NCBI GenBank assembly: GCA_011037195.1
Contig: JAAEAF010003112.1
Coordinates: forward strand, 1 to 64,000
Direction of reading: 5' to 3'
Origin: Triatoma infestans
Taxonomy: Eukaryota; Arthropoda; Insecta; Hemiptera; Reduviidae
Length of the DNA: 64,000 nucleotides
Shown here: piece after piece, positions 34,106 through 44,829 of the stretch
How positions within the stretch are numbered: the first letter of the stretch is position 1
How the letters are laid out: every line of letters begins with the position of its first letter
The notes under the pieces: model-generated
Seen by the model: only the letters and a program-made list of their open reading frames with translations
What the model was told of the DNA's origin: nothing
Database searches by the model: none
Made by a program: the position numbers and the translations under genes

Positions 34106-34984
34106 AAAGAAAACAAGATTAAAAAAGAAAAATCAACAAATATAAATATAATCAAAAACGGTCATTATTTAATGTTTAATAAGGCAGAGGGGACCAGAAA
34201 AGTAAACAGTAGGTGATATAGTAGCAAAATGTAATTCAGCCTAGATCAAATTGCTTATTATAAGCAAAACAGCAAACAGAATGAGTTGTATAGACCTTAC
34301 GCGAGCTTGTCATAATAATATGGGGAAGAGAGGTCATAGAACGCGATGGCGGATAAGATTCCCTCATAAGCATCAACACGGCCTCCATAATATAATAATA
34401 TCTTCTTCTCTCCATGGTATTAATAACGGGTTCTATTGACAGTTGCGTAATTTATTGTTATTATAATGGAATATCTTGATTATTTTTTCTTAGTGGTTAG
34501 AATTGGCTGTTAGTGGAGGGCGTATCTAATTAATATTTCTAGTTTAATGGTGGCGAAGGTGGTGTATTTCTAGCCTGCACTATCCTGTCCTGCCTCCTTA
34601 CACTTCTTCACAACTTTATATAAAATATTCTTTTTTGTTATTTTAGTTCTATTTAAATGTAATACCCGCTATGCCATAAAACTTATTATACGTACTTCTC
34701 TTCAAATATATTGCAATAAACCAATTATAAACCTAGTCTCTGTTCATTTTAGAAATAAGAAACAAATAATGGAATATTATTTTCCATTGTTAAGGGCTAA
34801 TATCGATTTTTAACTAGAACAGAATAAACATTCCTCAACATCACCTCCAGAATCTTCATCTGTAATTACAGCTTACAGCCACCTCAGGTAGGTACAATCA
34901 AAATTACAGAGGTTTACCATGTAATTCATTAGCGGATTCCATGGATGAAGTAATTGTAAGGTAAGGGAGTATAATCTCACAAGG
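34106..34984. other. Unassigned sequence
   Basis: No supported gene or repeat boundary. Confidence 0.45.
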
Positions 34985-35925
34985 CAAATGGAGGCGGGTG
35001 ACGGCATTATTTGCTGCTATTCGGATTGCTCTAGACAGAAGGAAACCGGTCTGTCAGGAGCGGGAGTATGGTTGTAGGAGTTAGACAGGGGAAGAACTGT
35101 GGCGTTGGGTGGTATGGCCACTGTCTTTCAGGCTGAGGTCATGGGCATTATTGAATGCTGCTACCTTGTGGGGGAGGGGCAGGGAGAAATTAAAGAGGTA
35201 CGGATGTTTTCTGATAGTCAGTCCTTACTGAGGGCTTTGAGCAAGCCGTGTTGGGGTTCGAGATGGTGGGAGAATAAAGGAGAAGGCTTAATACCTTAGC
35301 TAGGAGGGGCAAATTGCTACTCTACTGGGTACCTGGACATGCGGGAATAGAAAGCAATGAGAGGGCGGAGCGGCTGGCTAGGGAGAGATCCCCCTTACCT
35401 TTTTGTGGTTCGAGCCAGTCCTTGACGTCACTAAGAGGTTCTGTGATAGTCAGATTAGACTTTGAGAGGCGAGGGTTTTGGAGAAATGCTGGGAGGACAG
35501 GCAGGGGTGCCTCCAGGCTAAAAGATTTATTGAAGGGACTAAGCAGGGAGATTCAGACTATCTCTGTCCCTTAGTAGGAAAGGACTGAGGACCTTGGTGA
35601 GTGTAGTGACTGGACACACATGGGGGACACACAGGGAAAACGTATAGTCTCGTATGTCAGGACTGTGCTGATGGAGTTAGGTGCATAACTATTTATGTCA
35701 GTATCTCCGGTTCGCTGATAATAGGTTTCGCGCGTTGAGAGGGCATCACTCTCGCGGGACTCCTGGGAGGGTAGGAGCTGAAAGATATTTTAGGATACTA
35801 TAGACAAACCGGTAGCCTACCGGGGGAAATTAATTAGGGGGATAAATGGGGGGGGGGATTGGAGGGATAAAAGCCACATAGGCTTAGGTCTCACGCCATA
35901 GGCACCCAGTTATATAATAATACTA
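34985..35925 (+). pseudogene. RNase H-bearing LINE, 3' part
   Basis: Broken frames spell an RNase H domain in order: a YSDCSRQKE..GLSGAGVW stretch (first Asp strand, about 35,020-35,075), MATVFQAEVMGIIECC (about 35,115-35,160), VRMFSDSQSLLRALS (about 35,200-35,245) and, after a frameshift, LLYWVPGHAGIESNERAERL (about 35,314-35,373). Beyond that come LVSVVTGHT and a decayed tail to CTACCGGGGGAAATTA and GGCACCCAG with an ATA-rich end. The last about 200 bp match positions 1-197. It is 5'-truncated and dead. Confidence 0.85.
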
Positions 35926-35999
35926 ATAGTTGTTGTAGTGGTTGGTTCCGCAGAGCTAGAAAGCATCAGAGACATTTTCCGTGGTAGCCTGCTTCATTT

Positions 36000-36045
36000 T
36001 GTGGTCATCGACCGGTTTTGGGCATTCACCCATCTTCAGGATGCG
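36000..36045 (-). ncRNA. Hammerhead-like ribozyme, degenerate
   Basis: Minus strand: GCATC, CTGAAGA (consensus core CTGATGA, one change), stem II GGGTGAATGCCC, AAAAC (consensus GAAAC), CGGTC, GATG. Stem I CATC/GATG pairs. Two core changes predict loss of activity. Confidence 0.4.
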
Positions 36046-36135
36046 TTTTTCAGATAGTGTGGCAACACAGAATTGCATAGAGCAAATTCAGTTTACACAC
36101 TCAGTGCAAGTCTGTATTGTCGTACTGTCTGAAAA

Positions 36136-36182
36136 ACGCATCCTGTAGATAGGCGAACGCGCGAAACCGATCGATGACCACA
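36136..36182 (+). ncRNA. Hammerhead-like ribozyme, degenerate
   Basis: Plus strand: GCATC, CTGTAGA (core altered), stem II GGCGAACGCGC imperfect, GAAAC, CGATC, GATG. Stem I pairs over four bases. The core change predicts inactivity. Confidence 0.4.
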
Positions 36183-36210
36183 AAATGAAGCAGGCTACCA
36201 CGGAAAATGC

Positions 36211-36213
36211 CTC

Positions 36214-36259
<46 letters not shown>
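36211..36259 (+). repeat. (TAA)n microsatellite
   Basis: About 16 TAA units directly following the foldback. Confidence 0.95.
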
Positions 36260-36408
36260 TGTAAGGTATCCCAAGTCAATGCAAAGCTTTGAATTTGAAA
36301 TATTTATTACGGGGGGGGTGTCAAATCAAATGACCTGATGTGACCAAATGGGAATACAAATTTTGAATGTGATTTTATAATTATAATTTTAAAAATTGAC
36401 CTTTTTTT

Positions 36409-36618
36409 TATTTAAGGCGCGTCAAAGCTATGGTCATTGGCGCCAGGAGCCTTCTCACTGCACTGCCGGCCTCCGGAAGTGTACTCTCGTAATAGACAAC
36501 ACTGTCCATCACCGGACAGTGAGCTGGGAAGAAAAAATCTAAGTGCAGTACAGCTGCACTCGAACCCGGGTCTCCGCGTGGGAGTCCCGTACGCTAACCA
36601 TTAGCTATTCCCTTCCCC
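36409..36618 (-). mobile_element. tRNA-derived SINE (SINE1 family), best copy
   Basis: Minus strand: GGGAAGGGAATAGCTAATGG (with an A box-like TAGCTAATGGTTAGCG), GACCCGGGTTCGAGTGC (strong B box), then a body with GGAGGCCGGCAGTGCAGTG and GGCGCCAATGACCATAG, ending in TTAAATAAAAAAAAAGG. Length about 210 bp. The body and head are shared with the 39.7 and 45.8 kb copies. It is not a host tRNA: the acceptor stem and 3' half do not fold. Confidence 0.8.
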
Positions 36619-36709
36619 ACCTTTGTTATTGATACGTAGTTGATACCTGTTGGTCATTCTATTTAATATAAAACAAAATTTATGACGTATTCAGAATAAA
36701 TTGAAAAAA

Positions 36710-37160
36710 TTAAATTTAAAATAGAGCAGGAGGGGGCTCTATATAGACAAACGCCTGACATGGAACCCACATACAGACTGAAGCGAAACAAAGTAAAAAA
36801 ATGTTTCAGCCTACTCAAGCGACTACTAGACCGACGCTCAAAACTAACTTTAAATAACAAATTACTTATCTATCTGTTAAAACCAATTTGGACTTACAGA
36901 CGCGAGTTATGGGGCGGCTCAACCAAGCGTTCCAACATTCACCGCCTCCAAACCCTACAGTGTGGTATAACCAATGCTCCGTTTTACGTTTCTAACGTGA
37001 CAATACATTTCCAGATTCCATTTATAAGTGACCTGGTCCGAATACGATACCGCAAATTTCACACCCGTCTCGCACATCATCACAAACCATTAATTCACCA
37101 ACTTTCCTCAGCAGCCATTCCAGATAACCCTCCTCGACGACTGAGGCGGTAGTGGCCCCT
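36710..37160 (+). pseudogene. Jockey-like LINE RT C-terminal fragment
   Basis: The frame 36,760-37,152 reads KRNKVKKCFSLLKRLLDRRS, KLTLNNKLLIYLLKPIWTY (typical LYK..LKPIWTYG block), ELWGGSTKRSNIHRLQTLQ, ITNAPFYVSNVTIHFQIPFI and RKFHTRLAHHHKPL. This is the segment between the RT thumb and the C-terminus of jockey-type ORF2. Only one reading frame is needed, so it is younger than the 19 kb fragment, but both ends are missing. Confidence 0.8.
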
Positions 37161-37379
37161 TAATCTCTTATAAGTACACAGCGAAATAGTGTGGCGGGTC
37201 ACCACTGGGTGATTTCTCCATTCCCGTTATTGTGAGTCATCTCATTTACTGTTGCTATCACGCAAGCGACCAGCAGTTGTAAATTTTCAAATGAATGAAA
37301 AAAAAAAAAAAAGAAATAAAAAAGGGTTCATGCTGATTGAAACAGATTGTTTTTCAAAAAATATCATCATCACTAACAT

Positions 37380-37790
37380 AATTTTCGATTAAAAATTAAA
37401 AAATTTAATTCTGACCAAACGATCATATTAGATCTTAATGGTTTATTGTTTTATAAAAGAAATGATGCTTTAAAGGGAAGCTAAAAATTACCGCTCCTCC
37501 CCCAAAATTGTTTTTCCGGCAAAATGTTTAAAATAACATTGATATCCATTTAAAGATAGGTGTAAATGATATGAAACATTTTCAAAAAAATCGTTTGGAA
37601 CCATTTTTGAGAACACACGTGAAAAATTGACCGAAAAAAAAACCTATTTAGTAAAGGCGCACATTAGGTTGATAGATTTTAATCTAAAATTTCTCAAATT
37701 TGATGATTACTACTCCAATGACCTCAAATGCTATTTCCGGTAAATACACAATTTCAAAAATTTATCACAATCGGCCCATACTTTAACAGT
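37380..37790 (+). repeat. CMR-related repeat, diverged
   Basis: ATCGTTTGGAACCATTTTTGAG, then GTAAAGGCGCACATTAGGTTG and TGCTATTTCCGGTAAATACAC in CMR order. Confidence 0.45.
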
Positions 37791-38704
37791 ACTGATTTAT
37801 CTATAAAAAGAATAATAATTATTCTCTTATTATCAATAATTTTTAATGCTATTTTTTGTTTTGTACATAGTGATATAAAATTAATAATTTAGGCGGAACT
37901 GTTAGTTTATTGAATAGCGGAAAGATTTCAAAAGTTTAACTGGGCTTATATTTTTTAGGAGGTAGGTCCGAGTAGGTATGGCAGTTGTGTTTTGGACGAG
38001 CACCGTTATCTGTTGCCAGGAGGTTTATATTTTATTTTAATTTTTTTTATTTTATTTTACATGCCAAGCCTTTATAAAACAAAATCTTACTACCTATACA
38101 TATGTAACATATGTTTGTGTGTTAGAGAGAAAGAAAGGTTAATATTAGTCAAAATTGGTGACTGAATCCCTTGTTTTATCTCTCTGTAAAACATTAGCAC
38201 ACCCTGCAGGCATTACTGTAAAACTTATACTAGATAAAAATTAAGGGTCTATGTATTTATTTATATTATATATTTATAAATATATTTTATAACTATATAT
38301 TGCTAGATAGATGTTACATTTAGCTATAATTTATAGCATATCATGATTTTAGATTAACTAGAAATGCGTCCTAATTTAAGTTACTATTCAATCGTAGATT
38401 ATCGAACTATCAGCTGTATATGATGGATTCATTGATTACTTGAACGAGAATCTCCGAAGATCATTCAACTTTATAAAAAAAATCTAAGCATTCAACACAT
38501 ATTCAAAAAAATATTACTTCCAGATAAATCGATAACTTTACTATATCATTATGTTATTATAATTTTAATATATAAAAATTCATAAATTTTTTAAACACTA
38601 TTTAGGCATTTGAAGATTTCCACACCTAGATAATGCAATTTTTTTTGTTTTGTTTAGAAGTTAGTCTTATGTTTTATATCTGTCCCCATTACCCCTTGCT
38701 AGGA
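37791..38704. other. AT-rich unassigned sequence
   Basis: No gene, RNA or repeat boundary recognised. Confidence 0.5.
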
Positions 38705-38775
38705 GTTGTTGTGGTTGGTTCCACAGAGCTGGAAAGCATCAGAGATATTTTCCGTGATAGCCTGCTTCTTTTTGT

Positions 38776-38817
38776 GGTATTCGACCGGTTTTGGGCGTTC
38801 GCCCATCATCAGGATGC
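38776..38817 (-). ncRNA. Hammerhead-like ribozyme (core G changed)
   Basis: Minus strand: GCATC, core CTGATGA (38,806-38,812), stem II TGGGCG-AA-CGCCC (perfect), AAAAC instead of GAAAC, CGGTC. The single core change (G to A) would be expected to abolish cleavage. Confidence 0.55.
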
Positions 38818-39537
38818 GTTTGTCAAACAGTATGATAACATAGATTTGCACAGAGAAAATTTAGTTTATATACCTAACGGTCTTTAAATGTTTTAGCCTA
38901 ATTATGTCAGGAGGGGGAGGGGGATGGTACTTGAGTGGAGAAAAACACATGTTTGGGTCTTTAAAGGGGCACATTTTTCTTTAAGAATGGAAACATCCAA
39001 CACGTGGGATGGGTTTATATCTTAAACTAGTTGTGAGGGAGTTTACTTTATAATTAATTATCCATACTATCTTACTATACACTTACATTTCGCGCTGTTA
39101 AAAATAACACTTTGTCAGCCGTGGGCTGCTGTGAAATAGTTTCTGACAAGAAATGATAAAATACGAGTTGAATGATCGTAAGATACTGTAGATAAATAAA
39201 TAATATTGTGTTAAACAAAATAATCAAAACAAAATAAACAAATGAACAATCAATCAATGTATATAACCAGGTTGTTTGTTGATAACACTAACATATTTCG
39301 CAGTTTACCCTTCATAATGGACACGCCATCCACGCACGCACTGTACTTAAACATGGGCTGTTTACATGCCTAAATATAAATAGTCTAAACTAGCTTAATT
39401 ACAGACTTTTTATAAATATATCATTGAAAAAATTATATAAGAGTAACGTATAAAGCTTAATTGTAACGTATATTCCGCATTAACATCTTATATTCTCCAC
39501 TTGCATACAACCTTCAAGTTGTACATATGTGAATAAT

Positions 39538-39580
39538 GTATGCCCTGATGATGGGCGAACACCTGAAACCGGTCGATGCC
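39538..39580 (+). ncRNA. Hammerhead-like ribozyme, right end
   Basis: Plus strand: CTGATGA (39,545-39,551), imperfect stem II TGGGCGAACACCT, GAAAC (39,565-39,569), CGGTC with the expected cut after 39,574, then GATG. Both core boxes are intact; stem II has one mismatch and one wobble, and stem I is weak. Confidence 0.55.
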
Positions 39581-39639
39581 AAAAAGAAGCAGGCTATCAC
39601 GGAAATTTTAGACTTTTTTTTAAGATCATAATGTACTGC

Positions 39640-39835
39640 GACCTGAAAGAACTATTGCGCTTTCGGAACCTTCTCAATGCTTTACCCATCACCCAGTCGG
39701 TGAATAGGAGGCTCCTAGGAAGAGAAAATCTAAGGACACTGAAGAGAAAATCTAGCATTGCTTGACTCGAATCTGGGACCTGCGCATGGGAGTCCAGCGA
39801 ACTTCCTGTGAACTGAGCCCTTCCCTTATATTTTT
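39640..39835 (-). mobile_element. tRNA-derived SINE (SINE1 family)
   Basis: Minus strand head AAGGGAAGGGCTCAGTTCAC, B box-like GTCCCAGATTCGAGTC, then AGATTTTCTCTTCAGTG and AGATTTTCTCTTCCTAGGAG (a short internal duplication) and a body ending near GCGCAATAGTTC. Confidence 0.65.
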
Positions 39836-40555
39836 TTTTTACTTAATTGCTTTCTTTTATTCAATTATTATAATGGGGTTGCTGAATGCTGATATCTAGA
39901 CAAAAATAAAATTGTAATAGATAAATAATCCTAGCCTCAAACAAAATTGCAATAATTAGTGATTTCTTTATATTCCCACTGCTCCATTCTTTCAAAAGAC
40001 TTTTTTTTCCAAAGTCATAAACCCATAAGAGAAAGCATATAATTGCAGAAAGAATTTCCGCATATGTAGGAGGAATTTCCGTAGAGTAATAATTAATGAT
40101 AGACAGAAATTAGTGGCTGATTCTGATAATGAGAAGATTGCGGACTAATTAATAACTTTCTGGACAGGATTTTGGTAAATGTTGTTGGAATTAAGGGATT
40201 TATTGAAACAAGTATTTTTTAAAACTAAATATTGTATCTGAATTTATTAATAGTCGCCGCTGGGAAAAAAGGCTGGTTTGGGACACAATTACAACTAATA
40301 AATTTTCCTTCAACTACCAATGATTACTACTAGCTAAGCACTAGATAAGCTTGCATGAAAAGTAAATAAAATTGAGGAGATTGTGCTTGATTATATGAAA
40401 GGTAACTTGTACTGCTTAAATAGCAAAGCTTATTAAAGGAATTTAAATTTAAGCATAACACAAAGGACACCCAAAATAACCTAGAATGAATTTCTTCGAG
40501 AATTTTTTTTTTTTTTTCTCCAATATCTGGTTCAGTAATATTACAAGTTAAAAAA
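39836..40555. other. AT-rich unassigned sequence
   Basis: Nothing recognised. Confidence 0.5.
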
Positions 40556-40560
40556 AAAAA

Positions 40561-41540
40561 TCTGGTGTGAAACACTCACACAACTCTCTCTTACTCCAGT
40601 TCTCAAAATTATAATTTACAAATGTTATAGTTAGTGTACCAAATTTAATGAAATTCGTCGAAAACTGAAAAAACTGATCAGTAAAAGCGCAATTCCGATT
40701 TAATAATTTTCTTGAAACTTGGAATTTTGGCCATCTATTTATTTCTAGTTAATTTTGTTTGGATGATAGAATTGTATAATCAACTATAGCATTTTGAAAA
40801 AAAACATAACCCCACCCCTTCTCTATAAGTGCCCTTAAATCAATGTGCGTAGAGAAATGTTTGAAGTAAAAGTTGTAGAAGTTTGTATGCGTAGTTTATA
40901 TAAGAAGTTTCAAGAAAATCATCGGAGCCATTTTTGAGAAAATCGCGAAAAAGTGAAAAAATTATTTAGTAAAGTGGTAAAGTAAACGCACTTCCGGTTA
41001 TGCGATCTATTTCAAACTTGGAATTTCAACAATATATTCAATTCTAATTAACATTATTTAGATAAGCGAATTGTCCAATAAACTTAAATAGCACTTTAGA
41101 TGAAAACCTAACTCCACCTCTCCCACAAAAGTGCCCTTAAATGAATTTTCCTAGAGAAATGTTTCAAATAAAAGTTGTATGTGTAGTTGATGTACCAAGT
41201 TTGAAGAAAATTGTCGGAGCCATTTTTGAGAAAATCGCAAAAAAGTAAAAAAAAAAACCTAGTAAAGTGGTACTTCCGGTTGTGGAATATTGACAGATAA
41301 CGTACTGTCAGATCCCATGGTGATACCTAAACGGAATATCAAGTTGGAACTTTCCACGATTTCTTGTTTTTGATCTATGCTGTTCACATAATAGAAACAC
41401 ACACACACACACGGGCCATTTGCAAAAAACCACTTTTTTTGACTCAGGGGACCTCAAAATGGACATTTCCGGTGAAAACATGATATCGAAAATTTGACAC
41501 GATTACAATACTTCCTCTTTCTAGGAGTAAGAGTAAGTAA
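40561..41540 (+). repeat. CMR dispersed repeat, complete two-module copy
   Basis: Head TCTGGTGTGAAACACTCACAC, modules anchored at about 40,689 (GCGCAATTCCGATT) and 40,988 (ACGCACTTCCGGTTATG), tail module GGTACTTCCGGTTGTGG at about 41,271, a (CA)n at 41,396-41,414, GACATTTCCGGTGAAAACAT, TTGACACGATTACAATACTT and the hairpin end CTTTCTAGGAGTAAGAG. Length 980 bp, against 697 bp for the one-module copy. Confidence 0.85.
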
Positions 41541-41559
41541 AAAAAAATTTGACGCAGTT

Positions 41560-41965
41560 AATTTTAAGAAAATTCCAAGTAATCCGGAAATCTATTCTGT
41601 AAAGTCGTACTTCCGGCAATACTTTTAATATACGTTAATACTGGTCTGTCGTAGAATCAATTTAAGAGGAAAGCTTAAGTTGTAGTTTTCCCGAACCCTT
41701 CACAAATCATTTTCGTAGGAAAATGTTTCAAATAAAATTGGAAAGTATTTATATGCATAGAAGCACATGAAGTTTATAGAAAACTGTTGGAGCCATGTTT
41801 GAAAAAAAATCACGAAAAACTAAGAAAAAAAGTAGAATTAGCTAAAAAAAATTGTTTTCATACTAAGAAAAACCTTAAACAAAATGTATTTCCGGTGAAA
41901 ATTCAATTTCAAAAATTTGACACGATCGCTTTACTTCCTGTTACAGTAGTGAGAGAAATTAATAA
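41560..41965 (+). repeat. CMR-related repeat, diverged
   Basis: Abuts the previous copy. It has GTAAAGTCGTACTTCCGG, GGAAAATGTTTCAAATAAAA, ACTGTTGGAGCCATGTTTGA, TATTTCCGGTGAAAATTC and TTGACACGATCGCTTTACTTCC. Confidence 0.6.
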
Positions 41966-42524
41966 ATATGGTCACAAAGTACAGGTATCCTTTAGCAATT
42001 TATCGACATTAGAGTAGGACACTGTTAGGCTACAGGCTATTCGCCTTGGGCAATCTGTCTAACCTGAATAATAGGGGCCGAACCCGCATTTCTGACCCCA
42101 TTACTATAGCAAGTAGGATTCCGTTAACGGAAGATGTGAGTTATTCATGTTCCTTTGTTTTTACGGCAAACGCTTAGCATCGTATAATTATAAATAAAAT
42201 GGTACGCATGTGTGAATAATTACATTTTAGACTGATCATTGATTTCTGACTATATTACCTTTGTACAGAATTTCGATAACCACTAAACTGCTTGTATTCA
42301 TCTTATATTTAGATATCGAGCAATTCAGATAGTAGTATCGTACATGAGATTTGTATTGTTTTAATGTTCTCACTAGATAGAAATGATACAGGAGAAGTTT
42401 TAAACATATTTTTCCATTTATATTTATTGAAATAAAGTTGAATAGAACAATAGACGTTGTGGTTGGTTCCGCAGAGCTGGAGAACATCTGAGATATTTTC
42501 CGTGATAGCCTGCTTCTTTTTTGT

Positions 42525-42566
42525 GGTCATCGACCGGTTTCGGGCGTTCGCCCATCATCAGGGTGC
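42525..42566 (-). ncRNA. Hammerhead ribozyme, best-preserved copy
   Basis: Minus strand from 42,566: CACC, core CTGATGA (42,555-42,561), stem II TGGGCG-AA-CGCCC (five GC/CG pairs), GAAA (42,538-42,541), then CCGGTC with the expected cleavage between 42,532 and 42,531, then GATGACC. Both catalytic boxes are canonical. Stem III is only ACC/GGU, the short self-complementary kind seen in Penelope-like and retrozyme hammerheads, which usually act as dimers. Stem I has one mismatch here (CACC versus GATG); sister copies have CATC. Confidence 0.7.
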
Positions 42567-42874
42567 TTTTTATCAAACAGTGTGATAACATAGATTTGCA
42601 CACAGCAAATTTAGTTTATAATACCTACTAGTCTTTAAATGTTTAGCCTAATTATATCAGGAGGGGGAGAGGGAAAAAACAAATTTTTGGGTCTTTTAAA
42701 GGGGCATTTTTTAAGAATGGAAACATCCAACACGTGGGGGGGGGTCTGTATCTAAACTACGTTATTCGAAGGAGATTTACTTTATAATTAATTATCCATA
42801 CTATCTTACTATTATATTTATTTATTTATAATAGCGCGAAATAACGTTGTGTCAGCCGTAGGCTGATGTAGCTT

Positions 42875-44000
42875 CGTACATCCTGAATATCCGATGCATG
42901 GCGTGCGTCGATCAGTATGTGATCAATTTGGTTTCGGGTCATGCTGTCTGGTAAAATCCATGTCTCTAAGTGTATTTTCTTATGGGGAAAAAGGGTACTA
43001 GCAACTCTCATATTCTTTCCTGTCGCAAAGTCTATCATTCTAATGCCATTATCGTTGCTAACATCATGTTTACTATACACACCAATGGTTGGCTTATAAG
43101 CCGCCTCTTTTCCCACTTTCGCATTAAAATCTCCGAGTATAATTTTAACATCATAACTCGGGATTTCTTCAAACACTCGTTCCAGATCCCCATAAAATCC
43201 CTCTTTCACTGATTCATCAGCATCTTCCTTGGGGGCATGTACGCTAATCAACGTGACATTAGTAAACTTCCCTTTTAACCGTATGAGGCATAGTCTATCA
43301 CTTATTGGTTGGAATTTGAGAAGATATTGTTTTGCTTTGTTACTAACTGCAAAGCCTGTCCCAATAACATTCGCCCTACTGCCACTATTTTAAATATTAC
43401 ATAATCTTTCAGCTGTTAATTTCATTTTTCCTCCATCTGATTTCCTGCAGTGCTGCAATAGCCACCTCATACTTCTGCAGTTCTTTTTCCAACTTATGGC
43501 TGGCGGCTGGCCTAAAAAGACTTCTCACATTCCATGTAACTATATTCCATATTCCTCGCCTGGGTCTCTTATCCTTTAAATAAGTCCGGGTTTTATCTGT
43601 TTTAGTATACGTAATCGTGTTTTATTTAAGGCGAGCGGGTGATTGGCCCTCAGCGCCCGAGTCTGATGAAGGGACTGCCTTCTCAGAGCCATCAAACATG
43701 CTCTCCCATCCGGGACGGCTTCCTAGGAACGGTAACCCTAGGATATGTATTATGTTAATGTGCTTATGTAGTAGTGTATCATGTGGTTTAAGTACTGTTC
43801 TGGTGAGTGTGCATGGTGTACTGAGCTAGGATTACCCATGGGGGGCGCTGCTCCCCAGTGCCTGCATGCAACAGGCACTCCTTACAGGCGGCTGATTGCA
43901 TCCTAACTGGATGGGCGATGGGGCCGCCAACTCCCTACGCCAGGAATATTATCAGTACACAAGTATTATCATTACAGCAGCAGTTTCCGCGAGCGCGTCC
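42875..44000 (-). pseudogene. RTE-type LINE 5' part: 5' region and APE endonuclease
   Basis: Minus strand, from 43,560: NIVTWNVRSLFRPA followed by AIAALQEIRW (first endonuclease motifs, N and E of the active site), then a gap with a stop, and GTGFAVSNKAK. Then, in the frame 42,826-43,251: ISVHAPKEDADESVKEGFY, KIILGDFNAKVGKEA (catalytic GDFNAK), NDNGIRMIDFATGKNMRVAS, TLFPHKKIHLETW and NQIDHILIDARHASDIQDVR (Asp-His). The sequence before the endonuclease (43,600-44,000) is GC-richer and resembles a LINE 5' region. The reverse transcriptase is absent: the match ends at about 42,875. A 3'-missing, 5'-retaining LINE is opposite to the usual truncation. Confidence 0.8.
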
Positions 44001-44536
44001 CTATACAAGATTAAACTTATAATTATTCTATCAAACATTTCATAGTTGTGCATATTAGTTTATTTATTTTAATCATTTTAAATTATTTTTTGTTTATCTC
44101 TTTAAATTATCATATTATCAAATTACTGTAAAAATATAATCTATTTTTGTAAAATCAGTGTTTAGTATTTCAAATAATAACTCTCTAAAATCTCTAAACT
44201 AACTTCCGCCTAATAAATCCCTCTTCAAGACATCTGACTTCATACCTGTGGAATCGGATAAACGATTCCACTACATTTGATAACACTTATTTCGCATTTC
44301 ACCTTTCATAATTTACATACGCCATCCATGCACACATGTACACTTAAATATGGGTTCTTTACATGCCAAAATATAACAAGTCTTAACTAGCTTAAGTACA
44401 GACTTTTTATAAATTTATCATTTAAAAAATTATGTAAGAATGTTAACCAAGCTTAATGTAACGTACGAGTACATTCCGCATTAATATTTTATTTTCTCCA
44501 CTTGCATACCTTCAAGTTGTACATATGTGAATAATG

Positions 44537-44580
44537 TATGCCCTGATGAGGGCAAACGCCTGAAACCGTTCGATGTCACA
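44537..44580 (+). ncRNA. Hammerhead-like ribozyme, right end, degenerate
   Basis: Plus strand: CTGATGA (44,543-44,549), weak stem II GGGCAAACGCCT, GAAAC (44,562-44,566), CGTTC in place of CGGTC, GATG. Both catalytic boxes are intact but stem III and stem II are disrupted. Confidence 0.45.
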
Positions 44581-44620
44581 AAAAGAAGCAGGCTATCATG
44601 GAAAATATCTCTGATGAGAA

Positions 44621-44829
44621 CAGTAGGCACCTGGGGTTGGCAAAGTGTCACGAGAAGCATACGATTTGGACAAGACATAAGGACGTAGGTTTCATTCTCT
44701 CTGCCAACTTGCGGGCAGAGGTTTCCAACACTTCCAGTGACTGGTCACCAACTAAAAATTTTCTTCAAACTTACAATAGATTGAGAATCTAAACTTATTA
44801 ATTACTTTTTTTTTTTCTTTTTTTTTTAG
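44621..44829. other. Unassigned sequence
   Basis: No recognised feature. Confidence 0.4.

Larger units (their letters stand above)
35930..36213. mobile_element. Small foldback with two hammerhead-like ends
   Basis: A 284-bp element flanked by ATA-type simple repeats. The left arm (35,930-36,060) and right arm (36,125-36,213) are inverted: AGCCTGCTTCATTTTGTGG, ATCGACCGGTTTT and CAGGATGCGTTTTTCAGA reappear reversed on the right. The arms match the ends of the larger elements at 38.7-39.6 and 42.5-44.6 kb. The hammerhead-like cores of both arms are mutated. Confidence 0.75.
38705..39610. mobile_element. Element with inverted hammerhead-like ends, short form
   Basis: The left terminus (38,705-38,870) and right terminus (39,495-39,610) share an inverted block of about 80 bp containing GATATTTTCCGTGATAGCC, TGCTTCTTTTTGTGG, ACCGGTTT and GCGTTCGCCCATCATCAGG. 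Inside, 38,870-39,095 matches 42,600-42,840 (for example AACATCCAACACGTGGG), and 39,290-39,530 matches 44,270-44,510 (CATGCC, CAGACTTTTTATAAAT). It has no coding frame. The shared hammerhead motif suggests a Penelope-related or retrozyme-like non-autonomous unit, but the inverted layout is unusual. Confidence 0.75.
42456..44620. mobile_element. Element with inverted hammerhead-like ends, carrying a LINE fragment
   Basis: The left end (42,456-42,690) and right end (44,480-44,620) share the inverted ribozyme block. Flanking interior sequence matches the short element at 38.7-39.6 kb on both sides. Between about 42,875 and 44,000 lies the 5' part of an RTE-type LINE on the minus strand, with an additional AT-rich segment to 44,270. 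The element is therefore the short form plus an internal acquisition of more than 1.1 kb. It encodes no mobility protein of its own. Confidence 0.75.
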
